Source: Halococcus agarilyticus (GTDB taxonomy: Archaea; Halobacteriota; Halobacteria; Halobacteriales; Halococcaceae). Taken from it: a stretch of 64,000 nucleotides of DNA. The DNA lies in NCBI RefSeq assembly GCF_000334895.1, contig NZ_BAFM01000003.1:1-64000 (forward strand), read 5' to 3'. Below are positions 1 to 8,662 of the stretch, in pieces. How positions within the stretch are numbered: the stretch's first letter is position 1; every line of letters begins with the position of its first letter. The notes under the pieces are model-generated. The model was not told the origin of the DNA and ran no database searches. It worked only from the letters and a program-made list of their open reading frames with translations. The translations under genes were made by a program, and so were the position numbers.

Positions 1-394
1 GCTCGTGGTCCGTGCCGTCGGTGCCGGTGATGTCGATCGTTTCAGACGAACCCTCGTGGGGTTGAAGCGGCGTCGGAAGCGTTCAACCCCTCGCGCGGTC
101 GTTGTTTCAGACGAACCCTCGTGGGGTTGAAGCGGCTGGACGCCGCGGTAGTAGAGCATCTTGACGAGGTTTCAGACGAACCCTCGTGGGGTTGAAGCGG
201 GAGCTGCGCTTCTCAGCGTCGATCAAAAATACGGTTTCAGACGAACCCTCGTGGGGTTGAAGCCGGCGGGAACTCTGGCGGCGGGTCTGCCAGGTCACGT
301 TTCAGACGAACCCTCGTGGGGTTGAAGCGTACCGGATAACCATTCGGCGGGCGTGCTCTGCCGTGTTTCAGACGAACCCTCGTGGGGTTGAAGA
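1..394 (+). CRISPR. CRISPR array, trailer end (six repeats visible)
   Basis: Six 30-nt repeats start at 39, 104, 169, 234, 299 and 365. They begin GTTTCAGACGAACCC and end GTTGAAGC. The spacers are 35, 35, 35, 35 and 36 nt. Bases 1-38 have spacer length, so the array continues to the left. In haloarchaeal type I-B systems the last 8 nt of the repeat become the crRNA 5' handle, so I infer transcription left to right, with leader and cas genes outside the window. The first five repeats are identical. The last one (365-394) differs only in its final base (A for C), which fits the trailer end. That repeat overlaps the 3' end of the convergent FAD oxidoreductase gene. No cas gene is present here. 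Confidence 0.97.
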
Positions 395-1696
395 GAGGAT
401 CCGATCGGCGCAGGCGAACCCGGCGACGATCCCACCGTTGAGGCTGCGCTCGGGGTACTGTGCTCGGCTCGCCATCCCCGCGTAGTGGATCCCCTCTGCG
501 ACCTCGCTCCCGAGATCGTAGGGAATCACCATGTCGAGATAGCCTCGTTCGTAGACTGGCGCAGTGCGGGGGTTCCGCGCGGTCTCGATCCAGTTCACGC
601 TCTCGCGATCGAACTCGGGGAAGAGGTCCTCGATCCCCGCGAGCCAGGTTTCCTCGACCCCGTCGTCGTCCATTCGCCAGAGCGCCTCGTCCGGATCCTG
701 AACGTAACTCACGGCGTAGAGGAGGTGCTCGCCGCCGTAGCGCTCGGGTGGGACGAAGTTGGTGTGTTCGATCAGCGCGCCGAAGGGGGCGTCGTCGGCG
801 ATGTTGAGCCAGTAGGTGTCCATCAGGGGTTCGGCAAGGCTCAGCACCGAGCAGACCGTCCCCTGAAAGTCGATCTCGCAAGTGTAGCCCGTGAGGTCCT
901 CCAAGACGTTCGGCATCGCAGCGACCACCACCCCGTCGACATCGTGAGTTGCGGTTCCGTTCTCGGTGTCGACGGTGAGCGAGTCGACCGCGCCGCCGTC
1001 GATTCCGACGTCCGTGACTCGCGCCCCGGTCTCGACGTGCTCGCGGCCCACCGCGGACACCAGAGCGTCGACCAGGCGGTGGAACCCGCCGTCGAAGTAA
1101 CCGAGGAACTCGCCGCGGAGGAGGTCGCGCTCGCCGCGGAACTTGATCCGACCGAGGAGCCACGCCGCGCTCACGTCCTCCTTGCGCGAGCCGAACTTCG
1201 CTTCCAGCAGAGGGTCGAAGAAGTTCTCGTACACGCCACGAGTGGTGTGATCGAGCAGGAACTCCTTGATCGGCACGTCCTCGAAGTCCCGGAGGTCGTC
1301 GTAGGTGTCGCGTCTGGGGACGCCGCCACGCACGTCGACGTCGAGCGTCAATAGCCCGAGCCGGAACTTGTCGTAGAGGCTCAGATGGGGATAGGCGAGG
1401 ATCTCCCACGCCTTGTCCATCGAGTGGACGACGCCGTCGACGTAGTAGGCGTTCTTCCCGACGCGCCACTCGACCGCGTCCCCGAGCCCGAGCTCCTCGG
1501 CGAGCTCGACGATGGTCTCCTCTGACTTCGAGAGGTGGTGGTAGAACTTCTCGATCCGGTCGCCGCGGGTCTCGTAGGTCGCGGCGAGGCCGCCGACGCT
1601 GTCGCTCGCCTCGAACACCCGCACGTCGTAGCCGGCCTTCTGGAGACGATACGCTGCGGCCAACCCCGCAACGCCGCCGCCGACGATACCGATCAT
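368..1696 (-). CDS. FAD-dependent amine-oxidase/protoporphyrinogen-oxidase-like oxidoreductase; C-terminus encoded by a CRISPR repeat
   Basis: This 442-residue protein opens with an FAD-binding Rossmann motif (MIGIVGGGVAGLAAAYRL; G6, G8, G11). The second FAD-contact segment, GGLAATYETRG, follows near residue 40, and the C-terminal FAD-proximal stretch is NGGIVAGFACAD. The layout is that of the flavin amine oxidase/UDP-galactopyranose mutase-like superfamily. The substrate is unknown. I chose the ATG at 1696 because it places the dinucleotide fold at the N-terminus; an ATG at 1780 would add 28 atypical residues. The last eight residues (SSTPRGFV) and the TGA stop at 368-370 are read from the terminal CRISPR repeat, so the native C-terminus has probably been replaced or trimmed. 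Confidence 0.85.
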   Translation of the reverse strand: MIGIVGGGVAGLAAAYRLQKAGYDVRVFEASDSVGGLAATYETRGDRIEKFYHHLSKSEETIVELAEELGLGDAVEWRVGKNAYYVDGVVHSMDKAWEILAYPHLSLYDKFRLGLLTLDVDVRGGVPRRDTYDDLRDFEDVPIKEFLLDHTTRGVYENFFDPLLEAKFGSRKEDVSAAWLLGRIKFRGERDLLRGEFLGYFDGGFHRLVDALVSAVGREHVETGARVTDVGIDGGAVDSLTVDTENGTATHDVDGVVVAAMPNVLEDLTGYTCEIDFQGTVCSVLSLAEPLMDTYWLNIADDAPFGALIEHTNFVPPERYGGEHLLYAVSYVQDPDEALWRMDDDGVEETWLAGIEDLFPEFDRESVNWIETARNPRTAPVYERGYLDMVIPYDLGSEVAEGIHYAGMASRAQYPERSLNGGIVAGFACADRILSSTPRGFV

Positions 1697-1812
1697 GGCT
1701 CGCGTTTCCGCCCCGTCGGAATGGGTGTTGTGATCGGCGGGTCGCACCGACCGCCCACCCACATCCGACGAACGGCCCACAGGGTTAGGATGCCTGGCCG
1801 TCTACGTCACCC

Positions 1813-2130
1813 ATGACCGTCGTTGCACTGCTCAGCGTCGCACCAGTCACCGAGGAAAGCATGGCCGGCGAGGTCGCGAAGGCCGTCGACGCGCTCGACG
1901 AGTTCGACGTGCGCTACGAGACCAACCCGATGGGGACCGTGATCGAGGCCGCGGAGGTCGAGGAGATCTTCGCTGCGGCCCAGGCGGCACACATGGCCGT
2001 CGACGGCGATCGGGTGAGCACGTTCCTGAAGATCGACGACAAGCGGACCAGCGAGGGCACGGCGAGCGAGAAGGTCGATGCGGTCGAACGCGAACTCGGC
2101 CGGACGGCCAGCGGGAATCCCGACGAGTAG
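1813..2130 (+). CDS. MTH1187/YkoF-family thiamine-binding protein
   Basis: A 105-residue protein of the DUF77/MTH1187 family, small ferredoxin-fold proteins that bind thiamine or related pyrimidines. Family features visible are the opening VVALLSVAPV, the ETNPMGTVIEA segment and the C-terminal STFLKIDDKR strand. The length matches the family norm of about 100 residues. A weak TATA-like GGTTAGG at 1783-1789 lies about 27 nt before the ATG, which suggests a leaderless transcript. The gene is divergent from the FAD oxidoreductase and precedes mch on the same strand. Whether it buffers, carries or salvages thiamine is unknown. Confidence 0.85.
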   Translation: MTVVALLSVAPVTEESMAGEVAKAVDALDEFDVRYETNPMGTVIEAAEVEEIFAAAQAAHMAVDGDRVSTFLKIDDKRTSEGTASEKVDAVERELGRTASGNPDE

Positions 2131-2193
2131 ATCGGTCGCCGAGCGGACCGATCGGACCGACAGACCGTTCACCCGCGCCGCCGAACCGGCGGT

Positions 2194-3126
2194 ATGGAGA
2201 GCCTGAACCGGATGGCGCTCGAACTCGTCGAGGAGGCGATCGAGTTCGCCGACGAACTCGCGATCGCGATCACCGAACTCGACGACGGGGCCACGGTGCT
2301 CGACTTCGGTCACGACGTCGCGGGCGGTATCGAGGCGGGCTTGCTTCTCGCCGAGATCCAGACGGCGGGGCTCGCGACGATCCAGAACCGGCTGGGCGAG
2401 GTCGCTGGCGCGCCCGTCCCCCATATCGATCTCACGACTGACCGGCCGGCGCTCGCGCTACTCTGTGCACAGAAAGCGGGCTGGGAGCTCGACGCCGACG
2501 GGTTCGAGGGGTTGGCGAGCGGTCCGGGGCGCGCACTCCTCGCCGAGGAGGAGATCTTCGCGCGGGTGGGCCACGAGGACGACTTCGACTTCGCGACACT
2601 CGCGATCGAGGCCGACGAACTTCCAGGGGAGGCCGTCGCCGAGCGGGTTGCCGACCGAACCGATGTCGGGGCGAATGCGGTCTTCCTGCCGTCGTTCCCG
2701 AGCGCGAGCCTCGTCGGCAGCGTCACGGCCGCTGCGCGCGCCGCCGAACTCGCGACTGTTCGCCTCGCCGACCTCGGCTACGACCCGCTCGATATCCGAT
2801 CGGTGAGCGCGAACGCACCGGTCGCACCCGTGGCGAGCGACGAGGCGACTGCGATCGGGCTCGCGAACGACACGCTCGCCTACGGCGGCCAGGTCCATCT
2901 CACCGTCGACGAGGAGTTCGGACGGTTCGACGAGCTTCCCTCGACCGCGAGCGACGAGTACGGGGTCCCGTTCGAGGAAATTCTCGATAGCGTCGACTGG
3001 AACTTCGCCGATCTCCCGGACGGGCTGTTCGCGCCGGCCCAGGTCACCGTCGACGTTAGCGGCGGCCCGACCCACGCGTTCGGCGAAACCAGCGAGGACG
3101 TGCTCGGCGACGCCTTCGGACTGTGA
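2194..3126 (+). CDS. mch: Methenyltetrahydromethanopterin cyclohydrolase
   Basis: This 310-residue protein matches Mch along its whole length. Examples are the N-terminal ESLNRMALELVEEA helix, the GGIEAGLLLAEIQTAG segment, the SGPGRAL region and DVGANAVFLPSFPSASLVGSV. Mch interconverts methenyl- and formyl-C1 units on the pterin carrier (tetrahydromethanopterin in methanogens). In haloarchaea it is thought to serve C1 metabolism rather than methanogenesis, probably with a folate-type carrier. The length is about the family norm. The stop overlaps the next start by 4 nt (GTGA at 3123-3126), so the two genes are likely co-translated. Confidence 0.93.
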   Translation: MESLNRMALELVEEAIEFADELAIAITELDDGATVLDFGHDVAGGIEAGLLLAEIQTAGLATIQNRLGEVAGAPVPHIDLTTDRPALALLCAQKAGWELDADGFEGLASGPGRALLAEEEIFARVGHEDDFDFATLAIEADELPGEAVAERVADRTDVGANAVFLPSFPSASLVGSVTAAARAAELATVRLADLGYDPLDIRSVSANAPVAPVASDEATAIGLANDTLAYGGQVHLTVDEEFGRFDELPSTASDEYGVPFEEILDSVDWNFADLPDGLFAPAQVTVDVSGGPTHAFGETSEDVLGDAFGL

Positions 3127-3605
3127 AGTTCAAGATCGTTCCCGAACCCCGAGACGCAGCGTTCGTCGCGGAGGCCCAGCGGGCGCTGCCGCTGGTCCCC
3201 GGCAGCGAGAACGACTGCTGTGCACGGCTCGTCGAGCGGACGGACCTCGCCGCGCGCGAGGTGGCTCGTGAGTGGATCACGTTTCTCCGCGCGCTCGGCC
3301 TCGCCGAGGAGACCGAGTCGGGCTACCGACGGCTGCGACGTGACCCCGCTTCCGACGACCTGGCTGCCGCGTTTCGCGAGCACGTCTTCGGGGCCGACGC
3401 CGTTCTCGGCGTGCTCGATACGGCCGACGAGCCGCTCGGTGTCGAAGCGGTCTACGAGCGGTTCCGCGAGGAAGTGCCGAACTGGGAACGGTATCGACGC
3501 GCGGACTGGGACGAGGAGTGGCGCAAGCGCGTCGAACGGCTGCTCGATTGGGCGGTCGTGTTCGATCTCGCCGAGCGCGTCGACGGCGCGTACCGCATCT
3601 GCTGA
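3123..3605 (+). CDS. Conserved haloarchaeal protein of unknown function
   Basis: A 160-residue acidic protein starting at a GTG that overlaps the mch stop. I see no signal peptide, membrane span or metal motif. The predicted secondary structure is mostly helical, and the segment with DLAAREVAREWITFLRALGLAEE followed by an SGYRRL strand is reminiscent of a winged-helix turn. The C-terminal half (VYERFREEVPNWERYRRA) is rich in Trp and Arg. I recognise it only as the usual companion downstream of haloarchaeal mch, and no function can be assigned. The GTGA overlap indicates co-expression with mch. Confidence 0.75.
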   Translation: MKFKIVPEPRDAAFVAEAQRALPLVPGSENDCCARLVERTDLAAREVAREWITFLRALGLAEETESGYRRLRRDPASDDLAAAFREHVFGADAVLGVLDTADEPLGVEAVYERFREEVPNWERYRRADWDEEWRKRVERLLDWAVVFDLAERVDGAYRIC

Positions 3606-3614
3606 CCCGTCCGA

Positions 3615-3621
3615 CTTTTAT
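3615..3621 (+). promoter_or_regulatory. TATA-like box for the HAD hydrolase gene
   Basis: CTTTTAT lies about 27 nt before the ATG at 3645. That is the spacing expected for a leaderless archaeal transcript starting at or next to the start codon. Confidence 0.5.
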
Positions 3622-3644
3622 CCTCACCGCCCCCATCGTCGGCG

Positions 3645-4322
3645 ATGAGTCCGACCGTCGACACGGTGTTGTTCGACATCGACGACACGCTGTGTGCGTA
3701 CCGCCGGTCGGGGGCGGAGGTGCTCGCGGCCGCCTTCGAGGCCGCTGGCGTCGAGCCGTTTTTCGGGATCACCGACTACTACGACCGCTACTCGCGGTTC
3801 GTCGATCGGACCGACACCATTCAGGAGTTGCGTGCGGCGTGCTTCGCCGCCATCGCCGACGAGCGCGGCCGCGACCCCGATCGCGGGCGGGCGGTCGCGG
3901 CGGCCTACGCCGACGAACGCGATCAGTGGAACGTCGACGCGCTGCCGGGCGCGCGCGAAGCGGTCGACCGCCTCGCGACCGACCACCGGCTCGGGGTGGT
4001 TACCAACGGCGCACCCGGGATGCAGGCGAAGAAACTCGCCGCGATCGGCCTCGACGACGCCTTCGAGATCGTGGTCCACGCCGGCTACGACGCGCCCGCG
4101 AAACCCGATCCCGAACCGTTCCGCCGCGCACTCGACGCGCTCGATACCGATCCCGACTCGACCGTACACGTCGGCAACTCCCTGACCTCGGACGTGCCTG
4201 GAGCACAGGCTGCCGGCCTCCGTGCCGCGTGGCTCGCCGACGGCTCGACGCCCGACCCGGTGCCCGAGTACACGCTCGATTCGATGGCCGACCTCCACGA
4301 GCCGCCGTGGCTGACCCGGTGA
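3645..4322 (+). CDS. HAD-superfamily hydrolase (subfamily IA)
   Basis: A 225-residue haloacid-dehalogenase-type phosphatase. Motif I is FDIDDTLC (nucleophile Asp and general acid Asp near residues 11-13), motif II is the VVTNG strand, motif III is the Lys of AKPDPE, and motif IV is HVGNSLTSDVPGA. In motif IV the usual GD pair reads GN, with the second acid kept in SD, a variant common in haloarchaeal members. A helical cap lies between motifs I and II. The substrate is unknown; a small phosphorylated metabolite is the family expectation. The start is supported by the TATA-like box at 3615-3621. Confidence 0.85.
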   Translation: MSPTVDTVLFDIDDTLCAYRRSGAEVLAAAFEAAGVEPFFGITDYYDRYSRFVDRTDTIQELRAACFAAIADERGRDPDRGRAVAAAYADERDQWNVDALPGAREAVDRLATDHRLGVVTNGAPGMQAKKLAAIGLDDAFEIVVHAGYDAPAKPDPEPFRRALDALDTDPDSTVHVGNSLTSDVPGAQAAGLRAAWLADGSTPDPVPEYTLDSMADLHEPPWLTR

Positions 4323-4545
4323 CCGGCGCTCAGTCGATCTACCGGCAACAACAACCCGTTTCTGGAACGCACCAAATCGATCGAGCGACAGCTACGGGGT
4401 CGTATCGGGCTGGTTTCGGCCGATACGACGTCTCGATGGCGACGTGGCTACGGGCAGACTGCTCCGGATGACGGGTGGCTATGCGTGTCGGACCCCTACA
4501 AACGGGTGAGAAGCGGTCGCCTGTCCGTTTCGTTCGCTCTCCATC

Positions 4546-5469
4546 ATGGGTACATCAGACACGCAGATCGACGTCGCTGGCTTCGTCGCCAACCTCCGTG
4601 CGTTGCAGTACCGGGAGGTGATGATGGCGCTGGCGACGCTCGCGGTCGTCGCCGGCTCGATCGTGTTCTTCCCCGGTACCGAGAACGTCACCACCGGGAT
4701 CGACTCGGCGATCTCGCCAGGCCTGCTCGCGCTGCTGGTCGTCACGGCGGTCGTGGCCGGCGCGATCAAGGGGATGCTCGGCTTCGGCTACGCGCTCGTC
4801 GCGACTCCCGTGTTCGCGTCGGTGATCGACCCGACGCTCGCGGTGGTCGTGCTCGCGATCCCGCCGTGGATGATCAACATGTTCCAGATCGGCGAGACCG
4901 ACACCGGCCTCGATTTCATCCGCGAGGAGTGGGTGCTGATGGCGCTGGCGATCGTCGGCACCGTGATCGGGGTGTCCTTCCTCGCGGAGTTCAGCACCGG
5001 CCCGGTCGTCCCGTTCATCATCGGACTGATCATCCTCGCGTACGTGATCTTTCAGGTGGTGCAGGACTTCGTGACGATCGAGGAAGCCCACCACCCGGTC
5101 GCGCTTGGCGTCGCGGGCTTGCTCGAAGGCTTCCTGCTCGCAGTCGCCAACCTCGGCCCGCTGCTCCCCGCGTACTTCCACACCTTCGAGCGCGACGCCG
5201 AGCGCTACATCGGCGGGCTCTCGATGGTCCTGGGGACGATCTTCACCGTCCGCATCCTCCAGATGGCGCTGTTCACCGACCTCATCACGACCTACCGGCT
5301 CTGGCTCGGGTCGGCCATCGCGGTGGTCACGATCGTGGGTCTGCTCGCCGGCACCTACCTCCGCCGGATCGAGATCGACGAGGAGCGGTTCAACTGGTTC
5401 GTGATCGGCCTCCTCTTTCTCATCTCGCTCAACATCTTCAAGAACACGATCCCGCCGCTGTTCCTCTGA
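4546..5469 (+). CDS. TauE/SafE-family sulfite/organosulfur exporter
   Basis: A 307-residue integral membrane protein with about eight hydrophobic spans. It shows the family signature GAIKGMLGFGYALVATPVF near residues 73-92 and a second repeat around residue 180 (HHPVALGVAGLLEGFLLAVANLGP, split by charged loops). TauE/SafE proteins move sulfite, sulfoacetate or other small anions across the membrane. The next gene, convergent, is a DsrE-family protein, which makes a sulfur-related role more plausible but does not prove it. The 220-nt spacer upstream shows no other gene. Confidence 0.85.
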   Translation: MGTSDTQIDVAGFVANLRALQYREVMMALATLAVVAGSIVFFPGTENVTTGIDSAISPGLLALLVVTAVVAGAIKGMLGFGYALVATPVFASVIDPTLAVVVLAIPPWMINMFQIGETDTGLDFIREEWVLMALAIVGTVIGVSFLAEFSTGPVVPFIIGLIILAYVIFQVVQDFVTIEEAHHPVALGVAGLLEGFLLAVANLGPLLPAYFHTFERDAERYIGGLSMVLGTIFTVRILQMALFTDLITTYRLWLGSAIAVVTIVGLLAGTYLRRIEIDEERFNWFVIGLLFLISLNIFKNTIPPLFL

Positions 5470-5517
5470 CTGGCTGCGAGTCGTCACGCGGCCACACCCA
5501 GTCACACGAATTCGTGG

Positions 5518-5856
5518 TTATGGCTTGATGTACGCATAGCCCTCCGCCTGGAGGCGCGTCAGTTCGCCGACACCCGCGGGGACGAGCTCCACGCCGTCGA
5601 TGAGGTCCTCGGCGGTCGTGTCGGTGCCCGCGAGGGTGTTGCGACACTGTTTGAACGCGACCCCGTGCTCCATGAGCGTCTCGACGTGCTCGCGCTGTGG
5701 CGAGTTCTCGGTCACCAGCGCGAGGCCGCCGCTGTTCGTGACCACCGCGACCGCGTCGAGATCGATCGAGTCGTCGTCGAGCAAGTTGGCGACGTTGTTC
5801 ACGACCCGCTCGTGGAGAACGGTGTCGTCGTTCGAGTGATGGAAGACGGCTTTCAC
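5518..5856 (-). CDS. DsrE/DsrF-like family protein
   Basis: A 112-residue cytosolic protein of the DsrE/YchN-like fold. Visible landmarks are the N-terminal KAVFHHSND strand, the AVVTNSGGLALV strand followed by a helix, the single Cys in FKQCRNTLAGT, and the terminal GEYAYIKP-like strand (GYAYIKP). DsrE relatives handle persulfide sulfur through a conserved Cys, and the Cys after the VAFKQ strand sits where that residue lies in many members. The gene converges with the TauE/SafE exporter, with a 48-nt gap. Its partner and reaction are unknown. Confidence 0.82.
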   Translation of the reverse strand: MKAVFHHSNDDTVLHERVVNNVANLLDDDSIDLDAVAVVTNSGGLALVTENSPQREHVETLMEHGVAFKQCRNTLAGTDTTAEDLIDGVELVPAGVGELTRLQAEGYAYIKP

Positions 5857-5944
5857 GCACCCAGATAACGTCGCCGGCGACTCAAGCGATGGGGTTTGGC
5901 GTGACGAGCGCGGGTTCGACTGGGGTTGGCTCGGGTAGTTCGTC

Positions 5945-7543
5945 TCACTCTGCGGGCGACACGCCGGTCACGGTGCCGACGCCCTTCGACTGCCCCTCGC
6001 GAAAGACGAAGCGCTGACCCTCCTCGACGAGGTAAGGGCGGAACTTGAAGCGGACAGTAGTGGAGCCGGTGTCACCAGGAAGAAGCTGACCCTCGGCAGG
6101 GTGAAAGGCGGCGGCCTCGCTCACGGTTTCGAGGTGGACGACTGGCTCGTAGCCGTCGTCGATCCTGGTGGGGTGGTTGAGCACCATCACGTCGGCCTCG
6201 AACTCCCGGACGGGGTCGGGATCGGCCTCGCGCGGCAGGAGCACCATCCCACGCTCGACGTCGGTCTCGCGGACGCCCTTCAGCGCGATGCCGACGATTC
6301 GCCCGGCCTTCGCGCGGTCCACACGGTGGTAGTGCATCTCGATCGAGCGCGCCTCCACATCGCGAAAGGAGCCGTCGGGAAACGGGCCGAGCAGGAGTTC
6401 GTCGCCCGCTTCCACGGTACCGGAGCGCACAGTTCCGGAAGCGACCGCACCGACGCCCGTGATCTTGTAGCTCCGGTCGACGTACATCGAGAACTCGCCC
6501 TCGCCATCCCCGGTCTTCGGCAACCGGCCGAACAGGTCGTCGAGCGTGTCCAGTCCTTCCATCGTGACCGTGCTCGTTCGGAGCACCGGGACGACGGAGC
6601 CACCGATCTCCTCGACCGCCGTATCGACGCCGTGGCGCTCGACGCGGAGCGGGGTCTTCCCGACGTCCCGGAGCAGGCGCTCGACCTCGCGTTCGACCTC
6701 GCGGGCGCGCTCGCCGTCGACCATGTCGGTCTTGGTGATCGCGACGATCGTGGGGAGCTCGGTCGCGAGGAGGACGCCGAGATGCTCGCGGGTGGTCTTG
6801 GTGGGGCCGTCGTCGGCCGCCACGGTCAGGAGGCCGTAGTCGAGTTTCTGGCCGACGAGTCCTCGAATCGTGGTTCGGAGCCACGGCTCGTGACCCACGG
6901 TGTCGACGAACGACACCAGCTTGTCGGCCGACTCGACCACTTCGGCACGGTCTGACTTCCGGTCGGGGTTGTCGGTCCGGACCGGCTCGCCCTCGACGAA
7001 CCCGTAGACCGCATACGAGAGGTCCGCCGAGAGGCCGCGCTCGACCTCGTGGGGCTGGACATCGAGGAAGCTTCGCGTGCTTCCCTCGCCGTCGTCCGGC
7101 CGGCCGGTGACGAGGCTTCCCACCAGCGTGCTCTTGCCGTGATCGACGTGGCCCGCGGTGCCGACGACGATATGGCCGTCGTCCTCCAGCAGCGCGCCCT
7201 CTCGAACGGTGGCGACGCCCACGAGCCCCCCTTCGATCCCCCACGTGTCGACCGACTCGATGTGGGCGTCGGCCTCCTCGGCGAGCAGCGAGAGCACGTC
7301 CATCGACTCCGAGAAGTCCTCAAGAGAGATCCCCGCGAGCCCGCCGGCGTCGGTGACACCGACGACGTACGTGGCCTCGCCGTCGCCCGAGAGCACCCGG
7401 TGGCGGAGCTGGGCCGCGAGGCTTTCGAACTTGCCGTCGGCGAGGTGGAGGTCCTTCGTGAGCCGTTCCTTGAACTCGACGCTGCCGCCCTCGCGCTCGC
7501 CCGCATCGAGCGCCCGTTCGAGGACGGCCCGGTCGGGGGCCAT
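5945..7543 (-). CDS. GTPBP1-like translational GTPase (EF-1A/EF-Tu related)
   Basis: A 532-residue GTP-binding protein. After an N-terminal extension of about 120 residues come G1 GTAGHVDHGKST (128-139), G3 DTVGHEPW (about 213) and G4 TKTD (about 272). Domains II and III then follow as the EF-Tu-type beta barrels (SYKITGVGAVASGTV; PYLVEEGQRFVFREG). The N-terminal extension and overall order match GTPBP1/2, eukaryotic and archaeal GTPases linked to ribosome rescue and mRNA surveillance. The start is the only ATG before the extension. It is a single-gene unit, and the spacer upstream holds a dispersed repeat. Confidence 0.88.
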   Translation of the reverse strand: MAPDRAVLERALDAGEREGGSVEFKERLTKDLHLADGKFESLAAQLRHRVLSGDGEATYVVGVTDAGGLAGISLEDFSESMDVLSLLAEEADAHIESVDTWGIEGGLVGVATVREGALLEDDGHIVVGTAGHVDHGKSTLVGSLVTGRPDDGEGSTRSFLDVQPHEVERGLSADLSYAVYGFVEGEPVRTDNPDRKSDRAEVVESADKLVSFVDTVGHEPWLRTTIRGLVGQKLDYGLLTVAADDGPTKTTREHLGVLLATELPTIVAITKTDMVDGERAREVEREVERLLRDVGKTPLRVERHGVDTAVEEIGGSVVPVLRTSTVTMEGLDTLDDLFGRLPKTGDGEGEFSMYVDRSYKITGVGAVASGTVRSGTVEAGDELLLGPFPDGSFRDVEARSIEMHYHRVDRAKAGRIVGIALKGVRETDVERGMVLLPREADPDPVREFEADVMVLNHPTRIDDGYEPVVHLETVSEAAAFHPAEGQLLPGDTGSTTVRFKFRPYLVEEGQRFVFREGQSKGVGTVTGVSPAE

Positions 7544-7658
7544 GTGGACTCGTGGCGTGCCGGGCGCAAAAGCCCTTCTCTACGGTGTGTGGTGGCACGG
7601 TCCACGGTTTTCGTTCGGGAGAATGCCGGGCGAAGCCTGGCCGTTGTTGGTGGCGGTG

Positions 7659-7703
7659 GCGCGCGGGAGCGCGTCGAAGACGCGCGACTCGTGCGAGGGA
7701 TGA
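7659..7703 (+). repeat. Dispersed intergenic repeat, family 1, copy A
   Basis: A 45-nt core matches the reverse complement of 45253-45297 at 41 of 45 positions. It contains a self-complementary GCGCGTC-GAA-GACGCGC hairpin. Weaker similarity continues on both sides, including GAGCGAAC/GTGAGCGAAC tracts and GGGGAGG, giving an element of roughly 110-130 nt. It lies in the 297-nt gap 7544-7840 between two genes, where I see no coding sequence. Confidence 0.7.
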
Positions 7704-7840
7704 CCGAGGAAGCGAACGAAGTGAGCGAACGAGGGAGTCGGCTGGGGAGGGCGTGGCTTGCGGTTCTCAGTTGTGTCGTGATCGTCGTCGGCGAATCGGC
7801 TGTCCCACCGAACACCGTGATGAGACTGCTGTTGCCGGGT

Positions 7841-8554
7841 TTACGGGGAAGATCGCACCGTCGAAAGCGCCTCGAAGAACCCGTTGGCGTACGCTGTATC
7901 CGTCACCTGGTCGGCCGCCTGTGTCGCCGCGTCGTCGGCGTTCGCCACCGCGAACGACCGTCCCGCGGCCTCGAAGGTCGCAACGTCGTTTTCCGAATCA
8001 CCGATCGCGACGAATTCCTCAGAATCTCGCCCGAGGCGGTCGGCGACGATCCCGAGCCCGCGGCCCTTGTCCACGTCGGGTGAGACGACGTGGTAGGCGA
8101 AGCCCGTGTCGAACACCCGGAGACCGTGATCGGCGGCGATCTCCCGGAGTGGATCGAGTGGTGCGTCGCGGCTCACCGCGATCTCGGTCTCGCGCCACCG
8201 GTTGACGAGATCGAGACTCCCCCAGCCGAGATCGTGGCCCGCCTCGCGGTACGCCGCGGCGACGCGTTCTGCGGCCGCGCGGTCGCCGTCGATCACGAGT
8301 TCGTCGTGGCTGTCGGTGTCGAGACAGACCACGCCGCCGTTCTCGGCGACCACGAGCGTCGCGAGGCCGGCGAACTCACAGAGCGCGACCGGGTAGGGGA
8401 GCGCCTTGCCGGTGGCGAGCACGACCGGCGCGGGCCACTCCCGGAGCGCGGCGAACACACGCGGGTCAACGACTCGATGTCGATCGGTGAGCGTCCCGTC
8501 GATGTCGACCGCGAGGGGCGGTCGTGTGTCGGGAGCAGCGTCTGCGCGATCCAT
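7841..8554 (-). CDS. pgp: Phosphoglycolate phosphatase, archaeal HAD-IIB type
   Basis: A 237-residue HAD phosphatase of the archaeal phosphoglycolate phosphatase group. Motif I is AVDIDGTLTD (near residue 15), motif II is VVLATGKALPYP, and motif IV is VAIGDSENDVATFEAAG. The cap between them is of the C2 type typical of subfamily IIB. The family removes phosphate from 2-phosphoglycolate, a metabolite of DNA repair or oxygenation reactions. Related Cof-type sugar phosphatases look similar, so the substrate is inferred from family resemblance. Confidence 0.85.
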   Translation of the reverse strand: MDRADAAPDTRPPLAVDIDGTLTDRHRVVDPRVFAALREWPAPVVLATGKALPYPVALCEFAGLATLVVAENGGVVCLDTDSHDELVIDGDRAAAERVAAAYREAGHDLGWGSLDLVNRWRETEIAVSRDAPLDPLREIAADHGLRVFDTGFAYHVVSPDVDKGRGLGIVADRLGRDSEEFVAIGDSENDVATFEAAGRSFAVANADDAATQAADQVTDTAYANGFFEALSTVRSSP

Positions 8555-8662
8555 GCACGGTGTGGGCGAGCCGATCGGTTACGGGTTCGGATCGCGGTCG
8601 TTCGACGGATGCGGCCGTCGGTTCGGGGCGGTCGGCCCGGAGCGGCCGGCTCGGGGCGATCG

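Noticed and set aside
107-298. 63-residue minus-strand frame inside the CRISPR array
   Set aside because: It consists of repeat and spacer translation and has no protein-like features.
237-1469. 410-residue minus-strand frame running through the CRISPR repeats and the FAD gene
   Set aside because: Its C-terminus is the translated repeat (FNPTRVRLK units) and the rest is an Arg-rich shadow of the FAD oxidoreductase frame.
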